From Posidonia oceanica (Eukaryota > Streptophyta > Magnoliopsida > Alismatales > Posidoniaceae), in the NCBI GenBank assembly GCA_037176725.1, contig JAZBRS010000029.1, positions 44,340,001 through 44,404,000 on the forward strand: DNA of 64,000 nt, written 5' to 3'. Positions 9,541 to 22,410 of this stretch are shown here, piece after piece. Position 1 is the first letter of the stretch. Each line of letters begins with the position of its first letter. The notes under the pieces are model-generated. The model searched no databases and was not told the origin of the DNA. It saw only the letters and a list, made by a program, of their open reading frames with translations. Made by a program: the position numbers and the translations under genes.

Positions 9541-12236
9541 CCCATGTTGCGACACCTGTTCCCGACCATCCTTTCCCGAGCTATCTGCCTTTGTGACGAT
9601 AGCTCCTCCTAGGACCCGTACCCTCACTTCCCGTCGCAGCATTGTTCTCACTCACTCTCAGTCAACTATGGCCTAGTTTGTCGGTGAGCCCCAGATCTCT
9701 GTTGCCCTGGAGGGAATTTTCACTTCGGTCCCTCCAACTCTCACTTCGACTCCCACTGTGCCCTTTGTGACACCAAGGTTTCACCCTCTGGTGCCTGGGA
9801 CACCTCAGCATGCTGTGGGGCATTGGCAGACCTACGTCCCTCTAGATCGGGTCACCGAGTCTATCTTGATGACCGCCACTCGTGCTCCGAAGGCGCCTCT
9901 GACCCCTCTATCCCAGGGTTATGTCACTTTTGACACTCCTTCTGCTGCGGTGACGTTTGCTGTAGGTTCCCTACCTCTTAGACAGCTTGTGTCCTTACCT
10001 CTTGGATCTGGCCCCCTGTCGGTACTGCACCTCAGCATTCCCACTGATGGGTCCCCTGATGTGTAGTATCAGCACGTAATGGAGACTGCTTAGAGACTGC
10101 AGGGCATGGCTCTATCTGTTCGCCCTTCTTTCATTCCCGCTGCTCCTGAGGTTCCTCTGCAGCCTGCTTCCACATTTCAAGCTTTTCCCACTACACCCCC
10201 ACCTAGACCATCACCCCAGCTACTCACTGCTCCGGCGATGGGGGCACGGTTTCCACCTCCTGCATTTACACCACTCACAGCACAGCATATCACTCTGCCA
10301 CCTGGTGGCCAGTCCTCCGGGTTGGTTGGAGCACAGTACCCCACAAGCGCGCTGCCTGGCACCGTGCCTGCACAGTAGCTGTTGCTCTAGCACTATGCAC
10401 AACCCACTACACAGCACTCTAGCTATCTCTACCCCATGCATCAGCAGGTTCCTACCCCAACATGCATTCCGTCATACACTGCACCCATGCATGGATACGC
10501 CGGCCATCACGTTGCATCACCAGGCAACGCGGTGGTGGATTCGGAGGAGCACTTTGGTGTGACCCAGTCGGCGTATGTGGTCCCTGCCCCTGCTGCCTCA
10601 TCACCTTCGGCAGCAAATCCAAACCCCATCAATAATATGGTGGACGTCCTGGAAAAGGCACTACGTCTAGTGCAGGGCATTGATCACCAGTCCTACCAGT
10701 TCCGGGATCTCTGTTACTTTCTAGAGGTGGGGCTCCCACCAAAATTCCGTATCTCGGATTTTGATAAGTATAATGGTAGGGGCTACCCCATTGCTCATCT
10801 GAAGACGTACTGTGGAGATCTCACTCAGCTTCAGGCTGACGAGAGGTTACTGATCCGCCTATTCCAAAAAATTTTGACCGGCCCAGCCCTCAAGCCATGG
10901 CCACCATTAAGACTTGGGATGACCTTAGTCAGGCATTCCTGGAACAATACTCCTTCATCCTGGACCTGGTCCCAAAGCGCGTGAACCTAGTTGCCACCAA
11001 GCAGAATCCCAACGTGCCGTTCGGGGAGTACGTCGGTCGTTGGCGCGCCCTTGCCTCATAGGTTCGAGATAGACCCTTTGATGAGGAGTCTATCGAGATC
11101 GTTACTAGAGGTGCGCAACCATCTACCGAGGCTCTGCTTAGCATTCAGCCTGTCACAACCTTTGCAGCACTGATTCGGGCTAGCGCTCGCGTGGAGAGTT
11201 CGCTGCGGAGTGGCAACTTCCTTGCACTCTCTGCGTTTGCCAAGCAGGCCACCGCCAGCAACAGTAGTAGCAACAGCAGCATCAATAATAGTAGTAGTAG
11301 CCACCCTAGGAAGAAGGATCCCCTAAAGACTGCTGTTGCATATGTCGACTCCCCTACCATGCCTATTCGTCTGGCAGCTCAGCCTGCCCTGCATCAAGTT
11401 GTATACACACCTGCACCTAGGGCACCACCCACACCACAGATCACTACCACCGCCCGACCAGTCTACCCTACTGCACCGCTCAGGCAAGGACAACACCAAA
11501 GGCCGAGATGACCTCTCTCAGATCGACACCAATTCGCCCCACTAGCGGAACCGTTGAGTGTCGTCCTCCCCAAGGTTGCGTCGTTCCTGAGCTTCCTTGA
11601 GATTCGCCCACTGCCAAACCCACTTCTGCATTGGCACAAAGCGAATCTCTTCTGTAACTTCCATTGAACCACCAGGCACTCGACGGATAGTTGTTTCACG
11701 TTGTGGAGCACTATTCAGGACCTGATTGAGCAACAAACCATTGTGATCGACACGCATGAGTCATCCACTTTTGCACCTCCACCAGCATCTGCACCTGCAT
11801 TAGGTTTAGCACCCTCCCATTCCAGCATTGTCTGCCAGCCTCTACCGGAGCATTCCAACTCGGGAGGCGTAGGGACCACGGGAATCCATTCTCTCTTGTG
11901 GTAGACCCCTCTGAGCTCATTCATGACATCTTTGAGCCCTTTTCCCTCTCCCTCTATCGTGTTGCAGTTGCCGGCTTCAAGTTGGGAATTCATATGATCC
12001 GACCGCATGCCAGGCCAGAGAGCTCTACCGCGCCGTCCACCATGCATCTTTAGGCTCAAGCCCCTATTCACCTTCTAGGTAGGCCCAAGTTAGGATCCCC
12101 TGTCCACCTCCTAGGTAGGCCCCAGCCAGGATCCCCTGTCCACCTCCTAGGTAGACCCCAGCCAGCACCCTCATTGCCTTCCTAGCAGCATTTCCCATCC
12201 CCCCCTCATCCAGCAAATACCTCTGCAGCCCCTCTT
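9541..12236 (+). pseudogene. gag of element B (decayed)
   Basis: Conceptual translation follows the gag of element C. The proline-rich N-terminal part carries an early stop (TAG 9674-9676, two codons after the internal ATG at 9668). The Gag capsid-like domain spans about 10620-11220. A short deletion near 10893 shifts the frame, and further stops lie at about 11059, 11512 and 11666. A CHHC zinc-knuckle relative (FCNFH start, about 11650-11695) has lost its second His. A second frame change lies near 11898. A tandem of about 36-39 bp encoding HLLGRPQP-like units lies at about 12065-12165. The product would be the particle-forming Gag, but no functional protein can be made. Confidence 0.85.
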
Positions 12237-13376
12237 GTGTTCACAGCACATGCTCCCGCGATTATTAAGCTAACCAGGGACACCCATCGTGTGTCCTATA
12301 GCTACACCATTGAAATGTGCACGGAAGTCACGCGATTGAGGAGGGTTTACAAGCCTATAGCACCGGTGGCCAGGCCTAGCCGTCCAGGACCCGCTATACC
12401 TCCACCATCAAGCCAACCTCCTGTGCCCACCATAGTAGAGCCTGCTACCAAAGCCACTCCTCCTACCACCAAAATGAGCCAACCCAAGGCCGACATCACC
12501 TCCCAGCTTAAGAAGGTTGGGGTAGACATTTCTAATTGGAACCTCATCCACACATCCTTTGAACACTGTGAGGCTTTTCTTCGCATGTTCCAAGCCATTG
12601 AGCCGACAACCCTAGAAAGCATGGTAGGTATGATCGCAAAGCCCCAGGTCATCTCTTTCATGAGCGATGAGCTGCCTCTAGTGGGGATTACTCACAACCA
12701 ACCCCTATTTGTCATGGTGCAGTTTAAAAACTTCCGCATTCCCCATTCGCTGATTGATAATGGTTTAGGCCTTAACGTCTATCCCTTATGTACAGCAACA
12801 AAGCTCGGATTCAAAGGCGAGGATATCACTCTAGCTATAAAGGGAATGACAGCTTTTGACAATACGCACCATGACTCTTTGGGGATTCTGATTATTCCCC
12901 TCACTATTGGTCCAATCGTATTCGATGTGGAATTCTACATCGTCTACTTGGAGCCCAATTTCAACCTTCTACTTGGACGCCCTTGGCTACACAAGCATCA
13001 AGTCATCCCCTAGACCCTCCATCGCATGATCAAGTTCTGCTGGGGCGACAATGTTATCATTGTCATGGCGGAAAACTTTGAGAAGGAGTGGATCGAGGCG
13101 ATTTCTTCCATCTTCTCACAGACTGTCCAGTTTGACCCTAAGCTTTTGAATGCTTTATACCGCGTTAATCGGTCTGAGCCAGTTAACTTTATCCCTAATC
13201 TTCAACGTATCAACTCCTTGGCCGTTTATAACAACCCCTTCCGGATGGTCGAAAACGTCTGCAACAGGTGGGGCTACGTCAAAGGAATGCCACTTGAGCG
13301 AGACGACCAGGGGATCGCTGAGCCGATTGTGGCAGGGGAGCGAAGAGACTCTAAAGGTCTCGGGTACGTCCCATAG
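12237..13376 (+). pseudogene. Aspartic protease region of element B (decayed)
   Basis: It continues the same frame as the end of gag. It matches the protease region of element C. The active-site motif DNGSGLN of C is DNGLGLN here, so the Ser that follows the catalytic Asp-Asn-Gly has been replaced by Leu. Hydrophobic strands downstream (GILIIPL, FNLLLGRPWL) are well kept. Stops are at 13013-13015 and 13374-13376. In the family this enzyme cleaves the Gag-Pol polyprotein inside particles. The altered motif and the stops mean it is inactive. Confidence 0.8.
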
Positions 13377-15330
13377 TCCAGTGAAGATAGACACCCACAG
13401 CCAAAGAATCGGAGAATAACCATCCCTCGGGACCTCACTAACTTTACCAGTGCAGGTACCCTTGGGTCAAGCAGCAGTCAAGCCGCAACGCAGCAAGTAC
13501 CATGCCAAAGCTCTCCACTGCCGACAGAAAAGTGGGTCTGCATTGAGGACTACTACTTAGATGAGGAGCAGTCTGGCATAGTTGAAGCAGCACGGACCAG
13601 CAGTGAGGTTTGATAGCTGTGCTGACGCGACTGTGGCCGCGGGCGGACTGGCGAACAATGCCTGAGGATGTGCTCCTGACTACGAAGCTACTGCTATGGC
13701 TGTCAGTGATGCTAGTGAAACTGCAGAAAGGGGAGAGACTATCAATCTTGCCACAGGGCCTGCTCAGCCCAGTAGCATCCTAGTCAGTTTGTTTGGCCCT
13801 CCCCTCTACTGATACAGCGGTAGAATCAGCAGGCCCTGTGGTAGGATTGACAGTCTCTCCCTTTTCTAGAGTTTCACCAGCATCACTGACAGCCATAGCA
13901 GTAGCTCCGAAGTCTGGAGCACATCCTCAGGCACTGTTCACCAGTCTGCCAGCGGCTGCAGTCGCGTCAGCATAGTTGTCACCCTTTCTGGCAAATCAGT
14001 CAATTCAGCCAGCATCGCGACTCAGCCCACTTCAGCGGCAGCATCACCAGCAACGCAGGTGGCTCCATTAATCATACAGCCTCCTGCCTTAGGACATCAA
14101 GCCTTGTGGTGGGCCCCCATGGCGTCTCCGGTCGTGCAAGCACCATCACCAGTAGATGCAGGCATCTTGTCGGCCGGCACAGCCACCCAGTCATCGGCCC
14201 TCCAGAGGAGCACTTCTGCCTCCCCTCCAGCCACAACAGCAGCTTTGCCAGCACACTCATCAGCTGCACCACTGGCCAACCTGTTCGCTTCCTTGATTGC
14301 CACGGCACCACAGTCAACCATGCCAGAAGGCCGACCAGACAGCTAGACAGTGCAGCCAACAGTAGAGCAAGCACCCCAGGCAGTGGTACACCTAGCAGTC
14401 GAGCCAGAGGCTACTGGCGCCTACTACGTTGATTCACCCTAGGATGAGGAGGGAGGAGCGGCTGCAAAGGCTCAGGTTGACCTTATGATGGGAGACTTGG
14501 AGCTACTGTTCCAAGAACAGCTTGTGTCGTTGGCAAAAGACCTCGCAGAGTATCAAGTAGTGAAGAAAGGGAATGCCGTGGTTACAAATCCCCCCTGCGG
14601 AAAGACCATCTCTCTATCATGGTCTTGGAAGAAGCCACAACAGCAACCCCCAATAGACCAGATGAGTTAATCACTCTACAGTTAGAAGGCGGGTCTAGAT
14701 GGTTTGTGTAGCACATACCCCACTTAGGCAGTGCAGTAAGCGACAGTACATAGATTAGCTGCCAGTCCAATATACTCCCCGCAAGTACATTAGAAAATGC
14801 GGAGGATGAAGCAACAGCACAAGTAGCAGTAGCACAGGCAGCAGCACAGACCGCAGCACAGATAGCAGTAGAGTCAGTGTCCCCAGCAGTGGCAGCAGTA
14901 GCAGGGCAGGCAAAGGAGATTGCCAGAGCAGAGGTAGCGTGCCGAGGATATAGAAACACTCGGGTGAGCGTGACCATCTTGAAGTGTCACCAGGGCCAAG
15001 AAGCGGAATATATACACTCCTTCGATATAACAGACCCCACCTTTGAGAAGGAGATCCTCTCGGAACTCATTGCATATGGAGAGGAGTATGATACAGGTGA
15101 AGATGAGAATGATGAATTATCACCTGAGTTCCGGCCCTACGACGATGATCCAGAAGGCCCTAACCTCCTTGTCAAAGAAGACGGAGGTCATCAACATCAG
15201 CACAGCCAAAGAAGCCAGAGAGGTCTGTATCAGCACCCAACCATCGCCTCAGGCCAGAGCAGAATTCATTGTATTCTTGAAACAATATGTAGATGTCTTC
15301 ACTTGGAGCTATGAAGACATGGTCAGCCTC
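13377..15330 (+). pseudogene. Low-complexity linker between protease and RT, element B (decayed)
   Basis: Corresponds to the Ser/Ala/Gln/Glu-rich linker of C (39391-37577), broken by many stops. The start (about 13520-13575) keeps the acidic WVCIEDYYLDEEQ stretch. The end (about 14930-15330) keeps the part just before RT that is conserved between B and C. It contains a large inverted duplication (13620-13972) absent from C. Confidence 0.7.
13620..13972. repeat. Inverted duplication, two 145-bp arms with a 63-bp spacer
   Basis: Arm 13620-13764 and arm 13828-13972 are reverse complements with about 16 mismatches by hand count (about 89% identity). Element C has only single-copy sequence here, so the duplication arose in the B lineage. 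RNA from this locus would fold into a long imperfect hairpin. Confidence 0.88.
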
Positions 15331-16170
15331 GATGTCGAAATAGTAGTGCACAACCTGCCTCTAAATCCAGATGCGAAGCTAATAAAGTAGAAGCTAAGGA
15401 GATGGCGACCACAATGGTTGCTCAAGATCAAGGAAGAGATCATGAAGCAGCACAATGTCAGCTTTCTGAAGGTCATCCTATACCCTAAATGGCTCGCAAA
15501 TGTTGTGTCAGTGCCCAAGAAAGATGGCCGAGTCCGCATGTGCATCGACTATAGGGACCTGAACAAGGCAAGTCCCAAGGACGATTTCCCACTGCCACAC
15601 ATTGACGTCCTAGTCGACAACACTACAAGGCACAAAATGCTCTCCTTCATAGATGGCTTCTCCGGCTATAACCAGATTAGAATGGCAGAAGAAGACATGG
15701 AAAAGACATCATTCATCACCCCTTGGGGAGTCTTCTACTACTAAGTTATGCCATTTGAGCTAAAGAACGCTGGCGCCACTTATCAAAGGGCAATGAAAGC
15801 ACTATTCCACGACCTCATGCACCAAGAAGTTGAGGTCTACGTGGATGACATGATCTCTAAGTCTAGAGAGCCTGAGGGCCACCTTGCCTGCCTAAAGAAG
15901 CTCTTTGATCGCCTGAGGAAGTACAAGCTCCGCCTCAATCCCAACAAGTGTGTATTTGCGGTATCTTAAGGCAAGCTCCTAGGATATATTGTCAACCAGA
16001 GGGGGATTGAAGTGGACCCAAGCAAGGCAAAGGCCACCATGGAAATTCCACTCCTTAAGATTGAAAAGGAGGTCCAAGGCCTGCCAGGGTGATTACAGTA
16101 TATCAATCCGTTCATTGCACAGCTTACGTCCATCTGCGAACCGATATTCAAGCTCCTGAGGAAGAATGCG
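15331..16170 (+). pseudogene. Reverse transcriptase of element B (decayed)
   Basis: Clear Ty3/gypsy RT: PVPKKDGR-type fingers motif (SVPKKDGRVRMCIDYRDLN), catalytic DGFSGYNQI (about 15652-15680), a TPWG.F.Y.VMPF segment, and YVDDMI at 15838-15855. In-frame stops at about 15388, 15745 (CAA to TAA by comparison with C), 15967-15969 and 16090 kill it. Otherwise the frame is continuous through 16735. In C the TAG at 15388 is a sense codon, and the CGA of B just after it (in KLRRWRPQ) is TGA. Confidence 0.88.
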
Positions 16171-16735
16171 TAGATCAACTAGAGCAAGCAGTGCCAGGCT
16201 GCATTTGACAAGATCAAGCAGCTACTGATCGAGCCTCCTGTTTTCGTTCCTCCCACGCTAGGGAGACCTCTACTTCTCTACCATTCTACCACGCAGCATT
16301 CCATGGGCGTAGTCTTGGGCCAACATGATGAATCAGGTAGAAAGGAGCATGCCATCTATTACCTGAGCAAGAAGGTTAATGATTGTGAAGCCAGGTATAG
16401 AACTATAGAGAAGACCTGCCTATCTCTCATCTAGGCTGCACAGAAACTGAGGCACTATATGATGACGTACCCAGTTCAACTCTTATGCCGGCATGACCCC
16501 ATCAAGTTCCTCTTCGAGAAGCCAGCTATGGTGGGCAGATGTGTCAAGTGGAAGGTGTTGCTGTCTCAGTACGACATCACCTTCGTCACATAGAGATCTA
16601 TGAAGGGTCAAGTCATGGCAGATCATCTTGGTGATTTCCCACTACCTGAGTACCAGCCTCTTCAGACGCAGTTCCCTGACGAGGACATCCTTTTTGCAAT
16701 AGAGGACTCTGATGAGAAGGATCCTGAAGACCAGG
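16171..16735 (+). pseudogene. RNase H (first, retroviral-type) of element B, interrupted by element C
   Basis: Follows RT in the same frame. Matches C from the RKNAQI segment through MADHL and DPED. Stops are at about 16171 and 16180-16182 (TAG), then at about 16433 and 16591. The TAG at 16180-16182 is at the same codon as a TAG in C (36803-36805). The first catalytic Asp of canonical RNase H is replaced by Ser/Thr (LYHSTTQHS), as in C. The frame continues in the second half at 50317 after removal of C and one CCAGG copy. Confidence 0.85.
16731..16735 (+). repeat. Target-site duplication of element C, left copy (CCAGG)
   Basis: CCAGG immediately before TGTAGCGATCC. The same five bases follow the right LTR end at 50312-50316, and removing one copy restores the RNase H frame of B. 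Confidence 0.95.
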
Positions 16736-17006
16736 TGTAGCGATCCCGATCGGAATCAGGCTCGCTATCTAGCGGCGATTGGATCCAAGGAAGAGGCTCA
16801 ACTCGAAAACGCTTAAAATCGAGGAGAAAAAGGAAAGATAAGACAAATCAGAGTCGCCACCACGTCTATTAACGGAAGATGAGGAAAACCAGGGTAATGC
16901 GTGAATTAACGTGCAAAACCGAGCAATAAATGCAAAGCAATGCAAAGGAAAACAAATGCAAGCAAATGCAAATGAGATGACTCTAGCCTAGGATAAAGGC
17001 AGTATG

Positions 17007-17117
17007 GTCATTGCGGGCCAAAAGACAGGGTAAGGACTCCTGTTACGTGCGGGGAAGGTGTTAGGCACCCCCGACACGCCCGAAAATCGGTCTTTCTAGG
17101 CTTACGCTCGCATACGC
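17007..17117 (-). promoter_or_regulatory. Conserved R/U5 block, 3' LTR of C
   Basis: Same block as at 1821-1930, differing at only a few positions. Confidence 0.6.
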
Positions 17118-17301
17118 AGAAGAATGCAGGATTGAATGCCTATGTGCCTATAAATGCCTTAATGAATGCTCAAGGTGTGCTCTAAGTGGGAAGAAACAAA
17201 GCAAGGAAGTAAACGTGCTCTCTAAATGTTCAGCTACGCTGTCCGTGTTCCGAATTAGGCAAAACCTAGCTCGTGAGAACTCCAGACAGTAAGCATCACA
17301 G

Positions 17302-17311
17302 CCCTATATGC
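17302..17311 (-). promoter_or_regulatory. TATA-box candidate, 3' LTR of C
   Basis: - strand GCATATAGGG, same position relative to the U3 array and the R/U5 block as in the other LTRs. Confidence 0.4.
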
Positions 17312-17319
17312 AAATGCAG

Positions 17320-17540
17320 GCGAAAAAGCGAAACTGCGAGAAAACCACGCAATGCAATCGACATGCAAGGGAAAACGGCGTAAAACACGCAAAACGAGGC
17401 GAGAAATGAGCAACGCACGCAAAACGAGACAAGAGAGCAGGAAGGCACGCAAAGCAGGACGAGAAAACAGAATGGCACTCAAAACGGAGCGAAAACGAGG
17501 GCGAGCACGCGAAACGGTGCCAAAACAGCGAAGCAAAAAC
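17320..17540. repeat. U3 tandem array, 3' LTR of C
   Basis: CACGCAAAACG-type repeats of about 25-35 bp. This is one of the shortest arrays among the LTRs, and the 5' LTR of C (45210-45430) matches it in length, as expected for a pair. Confidence 0.75.
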
Positions 17541-20500
17541 CTCGGAAAAGCCATGCAAATGCAAGAATGCAAAAAAAAGATTAGAAGAGGCCAAAGGGGA
17601 GGCAGAACAACGTGTGTGTAAGAACAGACGTCGTTTAGGAACACTCAGAGTAGGTGTGAAGACCTACGGAGGGGAGAGTGTGCAAACGGAGGGATTATCA
17701 CCTCTTTGCGACTGTTTCCCACTAAACCGTTCCACGGTGTGTCTCGCATGCTGCCTAAAGCTCGCGATGCGATCGGATCGTGGAAAAGGGGGAAGAAAGT
17801 CACATTAAGTGACAAATCTAGGGAAAACTCAACACAAAACACACAGGGGTACGCGAAATGGGGATTTGAAGGTACGAGCAAAAAGGGGAGGCCCTATTCT
17901 ACATGCTCAAAGAGACAGAAAACCAAAACGAGGAAAACTATGCAAATGGCATGCAAATGAATGCAATGCAGGGGTTCAGGAGGACATACCTGGAAATCCG
18001 GGAGCCTGATCTGAAATCTGTCTGGTCCGTGCTGAAGAGCGCCTCGCTGCGGTCGCCTGGGCAGCTTACTTGAGAAGATCCAACGGCTGGATTGAAAGAT
18101 ATCGCAGCTTCAAGGCAGAAGGGCCAGAACAGGGGAGAAGAACAGATCTAGGTGTTTAGGAGGTCCTAGGGATGTGCAAAGGGTCCTCCCAGGTGAAGGG
18201 GAGCTAGAAGTGCTTAGTGTGTGCAAAGGGGATGCTAAAATGCAAGACTAAATGGATGCAGAATGCATGCAAAAGTAAGAAAAAGCAAAGAGAAGTAACT
18301 GGGAAAAACCAGGAGTTCAGAAAGCATTTTGAAAAAGAAAGGGGCTAAAAATGCAAATTTTCTAGAAAACAGGGGTCCACAGGAAAGGGTTTTGAAAACA
18401 GGGGAGGACAGAGGTCTATTTTGCAAAAAACTAGGCTCAGAAAGGTGTTTTGAAAAGAGGGTATGCTTTGGAAGAAGTTTTAAAAGCAGAAATGGATCAG
18501 AAAGTAATTTTAAGAAAACTAGGGTCTAAAATGCAAATTTTCCAGAAAACAAGGTTCTGGGGAGTCTGGGAATGCTAGTGGAAGGTCTGCATGTAATTTG
18601 GCAAGTATAGGAGCTAGAATGCAACCTAGGGGCAAAATGGTCTTTTCACATAATTTTTTAAAAGATGCAAGGACCTATGTGTGATTTTTAAATCATGCGG
18701 GGGTTAGAAATGCAATTTAATATGGAAAACATGCTCTGAAAAATAAAGGACAGGACTACAGTGCAATTTTTAAAAAGATTAGGGTCAAAAATGCAATGTA
18801 ATAAGCTAAAATGCATGCAGCACAGTTACTGTCCATTTAAAATGGACCCAAATGCAAATATGCAAAAACTGGGGGGCAAATGTGCAATGCAACAAACAAA
18901 AATTAAAAATAAAACCTAAGTTCTACAGTGCAGAGGATCAGGTTGCAAATACTGAAAACTAAAGGGGCCCAGAATGCAATTTTATATGGCAAACTATATG
19001 CATTAAATCTAATTAAACTACTGCAGGACTTAAGTGTAAAAATCAAGAACTGAAGGGCTAAAGTGCAAAATAATACAACAGCACAGCACAGTAAATGGAC
19101 CAACTTGCAAATACTGAAAACCATAAACAGATTATGCAATTTAATATGATTTTAATTTAAAAACACAGCAGATTAAATGAAATAAGGACTGGAATGTAAA
19201 ATGACAGAAACTTAAACCAAATATGCAATATTTACCTAAAAACTTTAGCTAGAACAAAATAAAAGCACAGTAAAAGCTCCGGCGCCATGGGCACTGTAGC
19301 AGCAAGCTGCTAGCGCCCATGAACGCCGGTACAGGGAGCTTGGAGACGTGCAGACCGGCGGAGGTGCTGCTCCTGGGGTCGACGGAGGCAGGGCGACGAT
19401 CGGCGAGGGACGACGGTGCCTGGAACGCACCGGAACGCTCACCGGAGGTCTGCAGGACTTCTAGAACTCGGTCCGGCCACTCGACGCAGCGAAGCTGCGT
19501 TCTGAAGACCGGAGGAGTCTCCTGCCGTCTGTGCGGAGCTCCGGGGATCGCCGGGGTCGAGTTTCGCTGGCTGGAGCGTCGTGATGTCCGGAGAACGTCG
19601 CCGGAGAAGAAGGGTCTGACCGGAGCTTGACTTGGAGCAGGAAGGCCGGAAAGACTATCCTAGAGGGCAGGGAAGCAAGAGGGAAGGAAGAGGAAGCTAA
19701 GGGAAGCAAGATTTACCTTTTTTCGCGTCTGAGTCGTCCCCCCGACGTCAGCGGTTCCAGAACTGGTCGGCGGAGATCGTCCGGTCGCAGCAGTGGTCCT
19801 CGGGCGCTCACGGAGATTGGGATCTACTCAAGGGGTGCTTCTGGTGCTTCCTGGGTGATCGGACGCGAGCTTCGAAGCTCGGAGAGGAATCCGGCGTTTT
19901 TGGGTTCAGCGATGACAGCCGGAGACCGGGGAGGGTGTCTGCTGCTCCTCAGGCTGGATGGAGTGCTCCATGGGATTGCTGGAGGTCTGGGGAAGGGTTC
20001 TGGGCGGTCGAATTGGGTTTCTGTAGAGCGTAGGTGGAGATTGAAGGTCGGGTCGGTTTCTGATCAGTGGGTGAAGCAACTGTTTGTGGTGGCGTTTGGA
20101 GTCTGTGGTGAGGGAAAGGGCTGAAGATCAGGTGGCCTGGAAAGGTGAAGTGCAGGTGAGTGTCGGGGAAGGATTTGGGGAGATGCGGTGGACTGTGGTG
20201 AAGGCAATTTCAGGAGGGAAGGTGTTGGGTTGCAATTGGTTTCAGTGGTGGAAGTTCGGGTGAATTCGGGGTGTTCTGGGTGGTGAAAGGCCGGGAAATG
20301 GTGGAGGAAGGCTGCTGGGTTTCTGGGTGAACTCGGGGGATGAAATGCAAGAGAATGGATGGCTGGAACGGGCTTGGTTTCTGGAGAAGAAAAGAGGGAG
20401 TATGCTGCTGAAAATCAGGGGGAGAAGAAGGAGATTTCGGTGAGAATTCTCTGGATTTCTCTCGCTCTCTCTCTCGGATGGCAAAAGGCGATCGAAGGAG

Positions 20501-22410
20501 GCGGAAAGCTGAGGCTTTATCAGCTGCTCTCCGGCTTGCTTGCGCGCTCTGGAATTCGAATTCCACCGGTGCGATCCACTGCTGCTGAGGGAGACAAGCA
20601 GCCGGCGAGACGACAGGCAATTAAAGCCTCCCGGATTTGGTGCTGAGATGGAGGAGTCGGCGAGCTGCTGTAGATTGAAAGGATTGAGCTTCAAATTTAA
20701 ACGAGGAGGGAAGGCTGTAGCAGCAGCTCGCGGGAGAAAACCGGCGGAAGAGAAAAAGCAGAAGGTTGGAGGAGGAAGAAGGAGGGTGGAGAAGGCGAGC
20801 GGGCCGGACTGTGGGCCGAAAGAAAGAAAAAAAAAGAAATAAAACTGAAGGAAAAAAGAGAAACAGGCCGACAGGCCTAGTAAGGAAAGGAAAGAAAGAA
20901 AGAAGGGAAATGAGAAAGAAAGAGGGGGGCAAAAAGGGGAAATAAATTTGGTGAAAATGAACTAAAAATAAATAAAAATACTGGAGAGGTTGTGCTGTAG
21001 ATTAGGATTTTAATTAAGATTTTTAATGGTTATTTTGGGTTGATTAACGTGTTTTAGGCTTGATTAGGGTTTTAGGGCTTTGGTTTTGTTTTTAATTGAT
21101 TTTCACTTGATTAAATATTTGTTAAACCTTTTTTAAATTGTTTTAAAAATTGTATTTCCCTTGTTGGACACTTAGGATATTAATTAGGATTTTTTTAGAA
21201 TTTATTTCGTATTAATTAGGGTTGGTTTTAGGTCCTTAAGTTTTAGTCTTTTTAGGGTTTTTTCCTTCTTAAGTCTTTCAAGTTGTGTTTTGATTTTTAT
21301 TTGGTTGATTTTTCTTGAAGTTTTTAGTTGGATTTTTCTGGTTTGATAGGGTGTTTTTTAGGTCTTTCAGATGTGTTTTTCTTTTCTTTTTTAATTAAGT
21401 TTTTAACTTGTTTTTCTTATGTTTACTAGGTTAAGTCTTTTGCCTTCTTTAATCACTTGTTTTAGTATTTGATTTTTTAATTCTTCTTTTTGGGTTTGTT
21501 TTTTAATTCTTCTGATGGGTTTTTACCTTTGGTGGGTTTTGATTTTATTTTAGTTTTTTCCTTGATTTTTCAGTGTTTTCTTTTGATTTGTTTTGCATTT
21601 TTTAGTTTGCATGTTTGGTTTTTCTTTTAACTTGATTTAGTTAAGTTTAAGTTGTTAATTGCTTGTTTAACATTTTTTAATTGTTTTTCTTAGGGTTCTG
21701 ATTTGTTTCTTTTGTGTTTTGAGATTTTACAGATTTTTATGGGTTTTTGTTGATTTTTGCAGAAGAGAGAAAAGAAAAAGAGAAGGAAGAAAGAAATGGA
21801 AAAAAGAGGGAGATAAGAGGAAAAGAGATAGGTTGGAGGAAAACGATTTTTTAAAATTCAGAAAAAGTGTTAAAAATAAAGAAAAAATAGGGATAAGATA
21901 GAGGAAGGATAGAAGCACAGAGGGGGCCCACAGCTAGACCAGAAAAAGGATAAGAAAGGGATGAAAAGAGAGATGATAATCAGGAGAGAGAGAGAGGAGA
22001 GAGAAAATGATAATTTGGGTGGAAGAGGGTCTTAATGGTCTTGGAATGGGGTGAAAATTGGTGAGTGGGTAGTCTAGGGTTTGAAGTCTTCGGTCTGAAG
22101 TTTTGGTTTGATTCCAAGGCGGTTTTCGAGGGTTTTCAAGGTGTAGAAAAAGGGGAGTTTCACCTAAGTTTTCTAGGGTTTTCAAGGATGGGTTGGGTTT
22201 GGAAATTTCCAGGTTTTTGGGTAGGCTTGTTAGGTGAGTGTTGGTGGGTTTTCCTATGGGTTTTGGTCAGGTTTTGAGCTTGGGAAGAGGGGTAAAGGTT
22301 TAGGTCAAAACAAGCTGATTTTGAGGGGTAAAGAGGAGGATTAGGGCTAGGGTTTGGTTGGGGTTTGATCCAGCAATCACCAAGAGGGCTTCAAGGGTCC
22401 AAGCCTACCA

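Larger units (their letters stand above)
7366..16735 (+). mobile_element. Element B, left part: decayed Tat-type retrotransposon
   Basis: On the + strand this is the 3' part of the 5' LTR (7366-8438), PBS, leader, and gag-pol with many stops and several frameshifts. It breaks at 16735, where element C is inserted. The reading frame resumes at 50317 after one copy of the CCAGG duplication. It is the oldest visible layer, because A, C and F all lie within it. Many of its stops look like CAG to TAG, CAA to TAA, CGA to TGA or TGG to TAG changes, as expected from decay of methylated cytosines. Confidence 0.9.
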
